DNA of 26,649 nucleotides from Victivallaceae bacterium (GTDB lineage: Bacteria > Verrucomicrobiota > Lentisphaeria > Victivallales > Victivallaceae), in the NCBI GenBank assembly GCA_016292515.1, contig JAEDIJ010000029.1, positions 1 through 26,649 on the forward strand, in the 5' to 3' direction. A model generated the notes under the pieces. The model saw nothing but the letters and a program-made list of their open reading frames with translations. It was not told the origin of the DNA and made no database searches. Within the stretch, counting starts at the first letter, position 1, and each line of letters opens with the position of its first letter. Below are positions 13,620-24,983 of the stretch, one piece after another. The translations under genes and the position numbers were made by a program.

Positions 13620-15677
13620 ATGCGCCGGATGCGTTTGATTTTTTTGGTCGGGGTGTTTTTTGCCGCCGTTCTGTCGGCGGCGCCGCGTTACAATTACCGG
13701 GACGAGGAATTGCGCCGGATCACGCTGGTGACACTGGAAACGCTTACGCAGACCCATTACCGCAATCGCATTTCCCGGACGGAATTGTCGCGCAACTTAT
13801 TTGATTATTACTTCAAGTCGCTCGACCCCTCCCACACCTATTTCACCCAAAAGGATGTCGCCCGTTTTGCCGGCGACCGCGATCATCTTTTGCAGAAACT
13901 GGAACACGGCGACAGTTCTTTCGGCTTTGCCGTTTTTGAAATTTACCGCGACCGGGTCCGGCAATTCCGCCGTTTCGCCGAAGAATCGCTCAAAAAACCG
14001 ATCGACTTCACGGTGGAGGAATCGTGGATCATCGACCGCACCAAGGAACCCTTTGCCGCCGACGAGACGCAGTTGAAAGAATTGTGGCGCAAGAAACTGA
14101 AAAACGATCTCCTCTACTACCGCCTGCTCCGGCAGGCGATCTCCGAAGCTCCCGACAAAGATGCGGACGACGCCCAAAAGGCGCGGCTTCTGGACGTTTC
14201 TCCGGAAGAACGCGTCCTTCGCCGTCTGCGCGATATCGACAACGATGTGGAGAAACGCGAAAAAATCGACATCCTCTCCCTCTATCTCGACGCGCTCGCC
14301 CGCGTTTTCGGTCCGCATTCGGGGTACGATTCTCCGAGTCAGGAGGAGGATTTCGACATCCAGATGAAACTTTCTCTTTCCGGGATCGGGGCGACGCTCA
14401 CCAGCGACGGCGGTTTCATCAAGATCGTCGCGATCGTCCCCGGCGGCCCCGCCGCGCGCGACGGCAGACTCAAAGTGGAAGACCGCATCATTTCGGTGAC
14501 GCAGGAGGACGGTTCGACCGTCGATCTGATCGACGTGCCGGTGACAAAAGCGGTGCGCTACATTCGCGGCAAGGAAGGCACGCGCGTCACCTTGACCGTG
14601 TTGCCCGGGGAGCAGGGCAAATCCGCGTCGCCCGTCACGATCTCGATCGTCCGCGACAAGGTGAAGCTGGTCGACAGCGAAGCCAAGGGCGAAGTGCGCG
14701 AAGTTACGATCGACGGTCAGGTGCGCAAGGTCGGCATCGTGAATCTGCCGAGTTTCTACTTCGATTTCGACGCCTACCGCCGCCACGATCCCGACGCCCG
14801 CCGTTGCAGTGTCGACGTCGACCGCATTCTGCGGGATTTCAACCGGAAACAAGTCGACGCCGTCCTGATCGACCTGCGGCGCAACGGCGGCGGCAGTCTG
14901 CCGGAAGCGATCAAACTTGCCGGGCTCTTTTTCGATCAGGGTCCGGTCGTCCAGTTGCGCGACCGCGACCGCCAGATCACCGTGTTGCGCGACCCCGAAA
15001 GGGGATGCACTTATACCGGGCCGCTGGTGGTTTTGACGAGCAAACTTTCCGCCTCGGCGAGTGAAATTTTCGCCTCTGCGCTCAAAGATTGCAACCGCGC
15101 GCTGATCGTCGGCGACAGCCGGACTTTCGGCAAAGGAACCGTCCTTGAAGTGCGCGCCTTGGAGCCTTATCCTTTCTTTACCGGGCGCAAATTCCCCGCG
15201 GGAAGCGTGACCTGCGAAAACGCGATGTTTTTCCGGACTTCCGGCAGTTCCGTCCAGCAGCTCGGGCTCGCTCCCGACATCAAACTGCCGAGCATCACCG
15301 ACGAGATCGAGATCGGCGAAATGTTTCTCGATCACCACCTGCCGTGGGATTCGATCGCGGGGGTGCGGCGGAGCAATATCCAGCCGGGACTGCCGGCGCG
15401 GATCCCCGTTCTCGCGCGCCGCAGTGCGGCGCGCATCGCCAAGGATGCGGAATACCAGAAACTCATTGGCGAGATCGAACTTTACCGCGTGCGCCGCGAC
15501 CGCAAGAGCGTTTCGCTCAAAGAAGACGTCCGGATGAAAGAATACCGGGAGGAAAAAGCGGCTTCGGAGCGGGTGGACAAGGCGTTGGCGGAGTCGCCGG
15601 AAGACAAGGACAAAAAGACGCCCGACCCCGTGTTGAATGAAGCGGTCAATATCGCGGCGGATCTCTCGCTTCTGTAA
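13620..15677 (+). CDS. prc: Tail-specific protease (Prc/Tsp, S41 family)
   Basis: A 685-residue periplasmic processing protease, almost the length of E. coli Prc. The N-terminus is a signal peptide (basic MRRMR, hydrophobic core, cleavage near SAA at 19-21). The N-terminal helical domain spans about 30-240, a PDZ domain about 245-345 and the S41 peptidase about 365-560. Catalytic residues are S479 in SASASE and K505 in FGKGT; the spacing is one residue longer than in E. coli because of the GDSRTFGK loop. The C-terminal region is charged. It removes or trims envelope proteins from their C-termini. AAAGG (13605-13609) is 10 bases before ATG 13620; ATG 13629 is an alternative start. It follows the PIN-PhoH gene by 15 bases. 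Confidence 0.94.
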   Translation: MRRMRLIFLVGVFFAAVLSAAPRYNYRDEELRRITLVTLETLTQTHYRNRISRTELSRNLFDYYFKSLDPSHTYFTQKDVARFAGDRDHLLQKLEHGDSSFGFAVFEIYRDRVRQFRRFAEESLKKPIDFTVEESWIIDRTKEPFAADETQLKELWRKKLKNDLLYYRLLRQAISEAPDKDADDAQKARLLDVSPEERVLRRLRDIDNDVEKREKIDILSLYLDALARVFGPHSGYDSPSQEEDFDIQMKLSLSGIGATLTSDGGFIKIVAIVPGGPAARDGRLKVEDRIISVTQEDGSTVDLIDVPVTKAVRYIRGKEGTRVTLTVLPGEQGKSASPVTISIVRDKVKLVDSEAKGEVREVTIDGQVRKVGIVNLPSFYFDFDAYRRHDPDARRCSVDVDRILRDFNRKQVDAVLIDLRRNGGGSLPEAIKLAGLFFDQGPVVQLRDRDRQITVLRDPERGCTYTGPLVVLTSKLSASASEIFASALKDCNRALIVGDSRTFGKGTVLEVRALEPYPFFTGRKFPAGSVTCENAMFFRTSGSSVQQLGLAPDIKLPSITDEIEIGEMFLDHHLPWDSIAGVRRSNIQPGLPARIPVLARRSAARIAKDAEYQKLIGEIELYRVRRDRKSVSLKEDVRMKEYREEKAASERVDKALAESPEDKDKKTPDPVLNEAVNIAADLSLL

Positions 15678-15729
15678 AGATCGAATTTTTCCGGCGGCGG
15701 ATTTTTTGTGAAGAAAATGTGAAAACAAT

Positions 15730-15758
15730 TTGCTTATCTGAAGTTTCGCATTTATATT
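15730..15758 (+). promoter_or_regulatory. Probable promoter of the exported-protein gene
   Basis: TTGCTT (15730-15735), a 17-base spacer and TATATT (15753-15758). The same TATATT is used before carB. The transcript would begin near 15765, directly before the hairpin at 15766-15782. Confidence 0.6.
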
Positions 15759-15765
15759 TAGAAAG

Positions 15766-15790
15766 GATACGTTTGAAGTATCATTTTTTT
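15766..15790 (+). terminator. Short hairpin plus T7 just before a strong RBS
   Basis: GATAC (15766-15770), loop GTTTGAA, GTATC (15778-15782), then A and seven T (15784-15790). The T run abuts AGGAGG (15791-15796). It could end read-through from prc or, being at the predicted 5' end, stabilise or regulate the following message. The stem is only 5 bp. Confidence 0.4.
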
Positions 15791-15804
15791 AGGAGGATCG
15801 ATCG

Positions 15805-16419
15805 ATGTTGAAAAAATTTCTGGCAGTTCTTTTTGTCGCGGTGATCGCTTTTGGCGCATCCGCCTTTTCGTGGACGACGCTCGGCCCGCGCCGCAAGCCG
15901 GTGACGCTGATCATCACCGCCAATTACAAGAGCCCCCGTCTGCTCGCGGATCTGATCCAGACGGAGTCGCGTCAGCCCTACTTGCTGCTGCCCGCTCCGG
16001 AGTCCGGTGACAGCCGCATCATTTTCTGCCCCTACAAGAAAGACGGCGCGATGCTGATTGCCGAAGACCGCATCAACGAATTTGTCCGCTGGCTGGCTCC
16101 GCGCCGCATCATCGTGCTCGGCAATGAGACTTTTGTACCGCGCCAGTACGTCGATCTGCTGGACAAGACGATCCCCGTCATCCGCATCGAGGGCAAAAGC
16201 TGGGGCCGCGTCGCCGAGGAGTTGAACTATCTGCTCAATTTGAGCAATCTCGGCAAAGATTACCGTCGTTTGCAGCAGGAAATGCTCGAAGCAGGCGGCA
16301 TCTACCGCCCGATCAGCCGTCCCGCCGCTCCCATCGAGCCGATGAAAGAAGAAGCGGCACCGGAAGCGACGGAAAATCCGGCTCCCGCTCCGGCGACGGA
16401 CGCTCCGGCGGCAAAGTAA
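15805..16419 (+). CDS. Unrecognised exported protein
   Basis: A 204-residue protein I do not recognise. It starts with a clear signal peptide (MLKK, hydrophobic core, cleavage near ASA at 18-20). The mature part alternates strands and helices: VTLIITAN, a helix LLADLIQ, YLLLPAP, then a helix INEFVRWLAP leading to RRIIVLGNE and PVIRIEG-x-VAEEL. This order loosely resembles one unit of a cell-wall-binding repeat type 2, which is speculation. The last 35 residues are a low-complexity Ala/Pro/Glu tail. AGGAGG sits 8 bases before the ATG, the best ribosome binding site in the window, and the gene has its own promoter, so good expression is expected. The ABC permease gene follows after 35 bases. 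Confidence 0.8.
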   Translation: MLKKFLAVLFVAVIAFGASAFSWTTLGPRRKPVTLIITANYKSPRLLADLIQTESRQPYLLLPAPESGDSRIIFCPYKKDGAMLIAEDRINEFVRWLAPRRIIVLGNETFVPRQYVDLLDKTIPVIRIEGKSWGRVAEELNYLLNLSNLGKDYRRLQQEMLEAGGIYRPISRPAAPIEPMKEEAAPEATENPAPAPATDAPAAK

Positions 16420-16454
16420 AAAATCTTTCACTTTGATCCTTGGATCGGCTCACG

Positions 16455-17417
16455 ATGAGCAACTGGTTCAGAATCGCGCGCAACACGTTTCAGGAATCGC
16501 TCCGTGAGCCGGTTTCCGTTTTACTGCTCTTTGTCGTACTCGTTGTCATCGCGCTCTATCCCGCGTGCGCGAGTTTCGTTTTTTACGAGGAGCAGAAATT
16601 CGTCGTCGACGGCACGCTGGCGACGATCTGGTTCGGCGCGTTCCTCGCCGCGACGCTCGCGGCGGGCAACACCGTCTGCCGCGAGTTGCGCAACGGGTCG
16701 ATCCTGCTGATCCTTTCCAAGCCGGTCGGCCGCTTCACCTATTTTGCCGGAAAACTTGCCGGGATCGTTGCCGGAACGCTCTTTTTCGGCATCGTTTCCG
16801 GCTGTGCCGCCTTGACCGCGCTCGCCGCCGCGACCGACACTTATTTGTATGAAACGTCGCTCGTATTGATCCCTCTCGGGATCCTCGTCGCCGCCGCGCT
16901 GATCGGGGCGGCGATGAACTTTTTGCGCGGCGCGTCTTTTTCGGAATGGACGAACTATATGACGGGGATCCTGACCGTCGGATTTTGCCTTTTTGCCATA
17001 ACGTCGGCGGACAAACTGCCGTTTGATCTCGTTGAAGTAGTCAAGGCGCTTCTTGCTCTGCTCGCCGCGATGACGCTATCGGGCGCGCTGGCGGCGACGG
17101 TCGCGTTTTATCTTGATTTCGTGCCGACGCTCGGCGTGATGTTCGGCGTCTTTCTCCTCGGGACTCTTTCCCAGTTTTTCTTTGTCCGGGAAACCGGCGT
17201 CGCGTCGCTCGATGCGCTTTTGCGCGTCGCTTACGCGCTCTTGCCCGACTGGCAGCTTTTCTGGCTTGCCGATGCGGTCGCGATGAAACACATTGTGCCG
17301 TGGCGTTACGTCGGCTGGGCGTGGTGCGCCGCGCTGACGCAAGTCGCGTTGCTGATCCTCTGGGGCAACGAATTTTTCGTCCGGCGCGAAGCCGCCGCGA
17401 TCGACCGGAAGTGTTGA
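16455..17417 (+). CDS. ABC-2 type transporter permease
   Basis: A 320-residue integral membrane protein. An N-terminal amphipathic segment (ARNTFQESLREP) precedes the first membrane helix, a pattern of NosY/ABC-2 permeases, followed by a loop with CRELRNGSILLILSKPVGR and about five further hydrophobic segments. The loop motif, in which permanent changes of 'savings' domains are anchored, is typical of the family. The partner ATP-binding protein is not in this window, so the substrate cannot be inferred. ATG 16455 is preferred over TTG 16440 because it starts at the family-typical N-terminus; no good ribosome binding site is visible. The gene ends 3 bases before the dihydrouridine synthase start, indicating one transcript. 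Confidence 0.8.
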   Translation: MSNWFRIARNTFQESLREPVSVLLLFVVLVVIALYPACASFVFYEEQKFVVDGTLATIWFGAFLAATLAAGNTVCRELRNGSILLILSKPVGRFTYFAGKLAGIVAGTLFFGIVSGCAALTALAAATDTYLYETSLVLIPLGILVAAALIGAAMNFLRGASFSEWTNYMTGILTVGFCLFAITSADKLPFDLVEVVKALLALLAAMTLSGALAATVAFYLDFVPTLGVMFGVFLLGTLSQFFFVRETGVASLDALLRVAYALLPDWQLFWLADAVAMKHIVPWRYVGWAWCAALTQVALLILWGNEFFVRREAAAIDRKC

Positions 17418-17420
17418 GTG

Positions 17421-18383
17421 ATGCTTTATCCGGAAAACAGTCTGATCCTCGCGCCATTGTCGGGGTTTACCGACCTTGCCTACCGTCGCGCGGCGCGCGA
17501 GTGCGGTTGCCGCTACGCTTTCACCGAAATGGTCGATGCGGCGAGCATCGTTTACAGCCCCGAACGGGCGAAAAATTTTCTTCTGCGGGGCGATGACGAG
17601 GATTTTCTCGGCGTGCAACTGGTCGGCGCCGATCCCCAATGGTTGAAGCAGTCGGCACATTTCCTCAATGATTTTTACTTTGACGTGCTCGATCTCAACC
17701 TCGGCTGTCCCGTGCCCAAAGTGGTCAAAAAGGGGGCGGGCGCCGCGCTCGGGCGCAATATCGAACTTGCCGCGCGCTGTCTCGGCGCGATTTCAGGCGT
17801 CAGCCGTTTTCCCGTGACGGCGAAGTTCCGCATCCTCGACGCCGTCGATCCCGCGCCGAGCATCGAACTTGCCCGACGCCTCGTCGCGGAGGGGGCGGTC
17901 GCCCTTACGGTGCACGGCCGTACCCGCGACGCCTTTTATACGGGAAACGTTTCCTTTGACGTCATCCGCGCGATCGCCGAAAGCGTCGATGTCCCCGTCA
18001 TCGCCAACGGCGGCGTTTCCAGTTGCGACACCGCGCGCGTTATGCGCGAAAAAAGCACCTGTTCGCGCTTGATGCTCGCGCAGGGGGCGATGGGCAATCC
18101 GTGGCTTTTCCGTCTGATTTCAGGCGGCGACGCGCCGACCGTAGAGGAATGGAAACAACTCGTCCTCCGTCATCTGACGGGAATGATCGCGCTTTACGGC
18201 GAAATTGACGCGATGAAAATGGCGCGAAAAATTCTTCACGACTACCTCCGCGGCCGCGGCTTCCCCGCCTCGGCGCGCGCCCTCGCTTCCCAGGTCGAAA
18301 CGATGCGCGACGCGGAAAATTTGCTCGCGCAACTGGAAATCACCGCTTCGACAGCGGCTCCGGCGCGGAATTTCCGCTTCTGA
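17421..18383 (+). CDS. tRNA-dihydrouridine synthase (Dus family)
   Basis: A 320-residue FMN-dependent enzyme that reduces uridine to dihydrouridine in tRNA. It shows LAPLSGFTD (9-17), catalytic C96 in DLNLGCPVPKV (91-101), KKGAGAAL (103-110), TVHGRTRDAFYTG and VIANGGV, all typical TIM-barrel Dus signatures. The motif set is closest to the DusB type, but the exact subgroup and target positions cannot be fixed by eye. A GTG codon directly precedes the ATG. The last 44 bases overlap the convergent minus-strand membrane-protein gene, so the C-terminal residues here are encoded in both directions. Confidence 0.92.
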   Translation: MLYPENSLILAPLSGFTDLAYRRAARECGCRYAFTEMVDAASIVYSPERAKNFLLRGDDEDFLGVQLVGADPQWLKQSAHFLNDFYFDVLDLNLGCPVPKVVKKGAGAALGRNIELAARCLGAISGVSRFPVTAKFRILDAVDPAPSIELARRLVAEGAVALTVHGRTRDAFYTGNVSFDVIRAIAESVDVPVIANGGVSSCDTARVMREKSTCSRLMLAQGAMGNPWLFRLISGGDAPTVEEWKQLVLRHLTGMIALYGEIDAMKMARKILHDYLRGRGFPASARALASQVETMRDAENLLAQLEITASTAAPARNFRF

Positions 18384-20100
18384 CGCAGGGGAGCGTATCG
18401 TCGAGCGAGGGATATCGGATAAAATCTGCGAGATCGTCGCGCGTTTTGCCGCGCAGTTGAAGGAGATCATCCAGTTTTTTGTCCGCCTCGTTTTGAATTT
18501 CCGGCGGTAAATCCATTTTGCGCGCAAGTGCCGCCATCGCGGCGGCGTTGACGATGCTGACGGGGTAACGCCTCTCCTCGCGTGCGAAAAACCGCGCCGC
18601 ATCCCCGTAACGCCCCGCCGCCATCGCGGCGCATCCCGCCATATGGTTGCTGTGAAAATAGCCGCCGAGGTGAAATTTGCGGTGGATCTCCTCAAAACAC
18701 CTTTCCGCTTCCCGGTAGTTTTTCTGCCGCAGATTTTCCCATCCGGCGAGGTAGAGCGTGCGCGGTTCAGGATAAAATTTCAATGCGCGCCGGAGACTTT
18801 CGCCGCAGGGAAGGTTTGCCTGATGAAGCATTGCCGCTTCCCGGTAGGCGGCACTGCCGATCAGAATGCGGCCGCCGAGAATGAAAATCCATAACGTCGC
18901 GCCGCCGATGAGAAGGATCCGCGGCAGGCGTCCTTTTGCCGTCGCCGGCATCGGAATTTCGATCAACGCGCCGATCAGGGCGTAAAAGAGGACTCCGGGG
19001 AGCGGTTCCGCGAGCAACACATCGACTTGCGCGTGAAAAAACAAAGCAAGGCAACTCCACAACAGCCATTTCCCCGTGAGATCACCGGCATTGTTTTTTG
19101 CCGCCGCCGCGAGGAGCGCGGCGAGGAAAATGCCGCCCGCGATCCCGAATGTCGCAAGAAAAAAGAGCATTTCGTTGTGGGGATGCGTATGGCGCGGTGC
19201 CGGAAGCGGCGAAAAGTAGTATTCCAATGGCAGTTTTTCCTGGATGCGGTCTTCAAAATTGCCGGCGCCGACGCCGTGCCATACGTTTTGCGCGATCAGA
19301 TCGTGCGTGCCGCGCCAGAGTTGGACGCGGCAGTCGTATTTCTGCGGAAACGCCTGCGGCAAAAAGCAAAAGAGTATGGTCAAAAGCGCGATCGCTCCAA
19401 AAACGGCAACGCCGCGCCGCTTGGCGGGAAAACACGTCAACAGCGCCACACTTGCCGCCGCCGCCGGCAACGCGAACCAGCTCCCGCGGGAAAAATAATT
19501 GCCGCGCCAGAAAAATGAAATCAGAAAATAGATCCCGAAAGCGATCGGTGCGAGCCGGTATTTCACAACGCCGGAGCATTTCGGCAACGAAAAAATCAGT
19601 GCGCCGATGCCGAGCGCGATGACGGTGGAATTCCAATTCCAGTTGAGGAGAAAACCCTCGCCGTGCGGAGAAAAAATCCCGTAAAAAACGGCGAGCGCGC
19701 CGCAAAGGAGCAACGCTCCCGGCAGAAATTTTTTCAATTCATCCCCGACGGCGATGCACGCAAGCGGCAATGCGGTGTAAAAGAGCGCGGTATCCCATTT
19801 GCCCGCCGCGTCGCCCGAAACGATCCGCAGGACACTTCCTGCCAACAATAATATCCCGGCGCAAATGACGATTTTTCCCAAAACGCCTTTTTGCCGGAAA
19901 AACGCGAGCAGTCTTTCGGGAAAGGCGCAGACGACGCCGAGCGCAAAAACGCCGATGACTCCCGGTGTTACAGCCCGGACAAGAGAAAAATTCCGCCCCG
20001 CCAGAGTGCCGGAAAAAACCAGCGGATATGCCGCAAGCGGCATCGCCAGCAGCGCGATCGCCGCGAAGCGTTTGACGGTCTCGTTTCGGAAAAAATTCAT
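18340..20100 (-). CDS. O-antigen ligase/polymerase-like membrane protein with C-terminal TPR-like region
   Basis: A 586-residue protein with about ten to twelve hydrophobic segments in residues 10-410, then a soluble tail. Wzy_C-family features are SRGSW (205-209), WRGT (262-265), HGVGAGNF (275-282) and the loop HTHPHNE (304-310) followed by a membrane segment. The tail (about 420-560) has helix pairs such as YLAGWENLRQKNYREAERCFEEI that look like TPR repeats. Family members join or polymerise glycans on the periplasmic side; the substrate is unknown, and no glycan cluster surrounds it apart from the GT39-like gene 5 kb away. The ATG has AGGAG (complement of 20111-20115) 10 bases upstream. 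It overlaps the dihydrouridine synthase gene by 44 bases tail to tail. Confidence 0.82.
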   Translation of the reverse strand: MNFFRNETVKRFAAIALLAMPLAAYPLVFSGTLAGRNFSLVRAVTPGVIGVFALGVVCAFPERLLAFFRQKGVLGKIVICAGILLLAGSVLRIVSGDAAGKWDTALFYTALPLACIAVGDELKKFLPGALLLCGALAVFYGIFSPHGEGFLLNWNWNSTVIALGIGALIFSLPKCSGVVKYRLAPIAFGIYFLISFFWRGNYFSRGSWFALPAAAASVALLTCFPAKRRGVAVFGAIALLTILFCFLPQAFPQKYDCRVQLWRGTHDLIAQNVWHGVGAGNFEDRIQEKLPLEYYFSPLPAPRHTHPHNEMLFFLATFGIAGGIFLAALLAAAAKNNAGDLTGKWLLWSCLALFFHAQVDVLLAEPLPGVLFYALIGALIEIPMPATAKGRLPRILLIGGATLWIFILGGRILIGSAAYREAAMLHQANLPCGESLRRALKFYPEPRTLYLAGWENLRQKNYREAERCFEEIHRKFHLGGYFHSNHMAGCAAMAAGRYGDAARFFAREERRYPVSIVNAAAMAALARKMDLPPEIQNEADKKLDDLLQLRGKTRDDLADFIRYPSLDDTLPCVRSGNSAPEPLSKR

Positions 20101-20122
20101 GGTGGACGCGCTCCTTTGTTAT

Positions 20123-20151
20123 AAAGTAATGCCCGCTTCGAAAAAAAACAA
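20123..20151 (-). promoter_or_regulatory. Possible promoter of the O-antigen-ligase-like gene
   Basis: On the minus strand, TTGTTT (20151-20146) and TACTTT (20128-20123) are 17 bases apart. Transcription would start around 20116, next to the AGGAG at 20115-20111, giving a very short leader. It is divergent from the carB promoter 35 bases away. Confidence 0.4.
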
Positions 20152-20185
20152 GTTCCCCGAGGTGAGAAAAAGCCGTCATTTTCAG

Positions 20186-20214
20186 TTGACGAAATCCTCT
20201 TGAAAGGTTATATT
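20186..20214 (+). promoter_or_regulatory. Probable promoter of carB
   Basis: TTGACG (20186-20191), a 17-base spacer and TATATT (20209-20214). It is close to consensus and leaves a leader of about 44 bases before ATG 20265. No riboswitch-like or pyrimidine-attenuator structure is visible in that leader. Confidence 0.65.
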
Positions 20215-20264
20215 ATATGAAAAGTGTGTCATACCTCAAAATTATCGAAGAAAGCGAGTGAATT

Positions 20265-23468
<3,204 letters not shown>

Positions 23469-23472
23469 TTTC

Positions 23473-23488
23473 AACCGCGGAAGCGGTT
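23473..23488 (+). other. AACCGC-GGAA-GCGGTT hairpin after carB
   Basis: A perfect 6-bp stem with the tetraloop GGAA sits 4 bases after the carB stop, just before the GAAAGGA ribosome binding site of the phosphatase gene. It has no T run. The core resembles the third hairpin of the acpP-fabF gap (AACCGC-GGGGA-GCGGTT). It may stabilise the carB 3' end. Confidence 0.5.
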
Positions 23489-23504
23489 ACAGAAAGGACC
23501 CGTT

Positions 23505-24983
23505 ATGCCGTGCTTTTTCACCGCGCTGATCGTTGCCGCGTCCGATGGACGCGCCCGTCAGTTCGGCGGTGAATTGCTGGTGACGGGTCTTTTCTTTACC
23601 GGGATATTGCTGCTTGTTTTGTGGCAGCGCGCCCGACGCAAGAAACACCAGTTGATGACCCTGCTCGCGGATCTTTCCGACGAGCACGAGGAACTCGCGG
23701 GATTTCTGGAACGTTTCGCCAGCGGCATCCGCGGTGACGGCGGCATCGAGGGCGCGCTCCACGTGACCGCCGCCAACGTCGCCGAAAAAGTCCAGGCGGA
23801 AAGCGTCGCGATCTATTCGCGGTGCGGCAATGAACTTGTCTGCGTCGGCGTCAGCGGACCTTACCTTTTGGCGCACGTCAAGGACGCGAAACTTTTTTCC
23901 GATCCCGTCCGTTTGCAGGAGGCGTTGCACCGCGAACGCATCGTGATCGGCAAAGGCTTCCTCGGCGTTCTCGCCGATTGCGGCGACAGCGCATTGCTGC
24001 CCGACGCTTCGATCGACCCCCGGCTCGCGGATTATCCGCAGGCGATGAAATTTGAAAGCCTGATGGCGGTGCCGCTCCTGCGCGACGGTTCGCTCCGCGG
24101 CTACGTCGTCGCCCTCAACAACCGCATCCAGCAATGGCAGCCTTTCAGCAAGGAGCAGTTCAAGCGGCTGGAAAGTCTCGCCGCCGAGGTGCTGATGGTC
24201 GGTCAGTTGATGGAGGTTTTCGGCGAGATCAGCGAACGCGAACGCATCGATCAGGAACTCGGTTTCGCCCGCAGTCTGCAACAGACGCTTCTGCCGCCGG
24301 CTTTTCCGCCGTGGGAAGGCTTCACGATCACCGCGCGGACCCGCTCCGCCAAGGAGGTCAACGGCGACTTCTACGATTTCATCCGCATCGACGACGACCG
24401 GACTCTGGTTCTCCTCGGCGACGCCTGCGGCAAAGGGATCCCCGCCTGTCTTCTCGCTTTGATGACCCGCAGTTTTGCGCGGAGCATCGTCGATAACTTC
24501 ACGACGCTCACCGACTTCTTGCAGGATCTCAACGCGAAACTTTTCCGCGATACCGAGGCGGATCGATTCATCACGCTCGGCTGTTGCCTGCTGGATCGCC
24601 GTCACGCGCTTTTGGAGTACGGTCGCGCCGGGCATACCGATCTCATCAGTTATATCCACCATCATTTGCGGGTGCTTTCCCCCGACGGCGCCGCACTCGG
24701 CATATTGCCGCGCGAGATCGCAAGTTTCGACACCATCTGCATCGCGCTCGATCCGGGAACGCATCTCATCCTCTTTTCCGACGGACTGACCGAAGCGGTC
24801 GATGCCAAAGGCGAGGAATTCGGTGTCAAACGGCTCGGCGAAGCGCTTTTCGCCGGATGCAACGCTTCCAACGATCCCGAAAAAATTCTCGATACGGTCG
24901 TGGAAAGCGTCAAAAATTATGAAAAAGAACAGACCGACGATCAGACGATCGTTTTGATCAGCCGTTGCGGAGAGAGCGAGTGA
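23505..24983 (+). CDS. Membrane-anchored GAF-PP2C (SpoIIE/RsbU-type) phosphatase
   Basis: A 492-residue regulatory phosphatase. It has one membrane helix (about 24-40), a short coiled linker, a GAF-like sensor domain (about 65-235) and a C-terminal PP2C/SpoIIE domain (about 245-488). Metal-site motifs are visible: D288 in NGDFYDF (GGDFYD in many relatives), D306 in GDACGKG (often GDVSGKG), FSDGLTEA (about 424-431) and DDQT near the end. The upstream LGFARSLQQTLLP helix is typical of RsbU-like proteins. These enzymes usually dephosphorylate an anti-sigma antagonist in partner-switching stress control; no antagonist or kinase gene is here, so the target is unknown. GAAAGGA precedes the ATG. It overlaps the next gene at GTGA. 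Confidence 0.9.
   Translation: MPCFFTALIVAASDGRARQFGGELLVTGLFFTGILLLVLWQRARRKKHQLMTLLADLSDEHEELAGFLERFASGIRGDGGIEGALHVTAANVAEKVQAESVAIYSRCGNELVCVGVSGPYLLAHVKDAKLFSDPVRLQEALHRERIVIGKGFLGVLADCGDSALLPDASIDPRLADYPQAMKFESLMAVPLLRDGSLRGYVVALNNRIQQWQPFSKEQFKRLESLAAEVLMVGQLMEVFGEISERERIDQELGFARSLQQTLLPPAFPPWEGFTITARTRSAKEVNGDFYDFIRIDDDRTLVLLGDACGKGIPACLLALMTRSFARSIVDNFTTLTDFLQDLNAKLFRDTEADRFITLGCCLLDRRHALLEYGRAGHTDLISYIHHHLRVLSPDGAALGILPREIASFDTICIALDPGTHLILFSDGLTEAVDAKGEEFGVKRLGEALFAGCNASNDPEKILDTVVESVKNYEKEQTDDQTIVLISRCGESE

Noticed and set aside
20217..20261. 14-codon leader peptide before carB, in frame and ending in TGA
   Set aside because: Its ATG lies right after the predicted -10 box, upstream of the likely transcription start, and it lacks a ribosome binding site and an attenuator structure.
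20101..20264. Riboswitch or pyrimidine-sensing leader before carB
   Set aside because: The leader is only about 44 bases and no terminator/antiterminator pair can be drawn.
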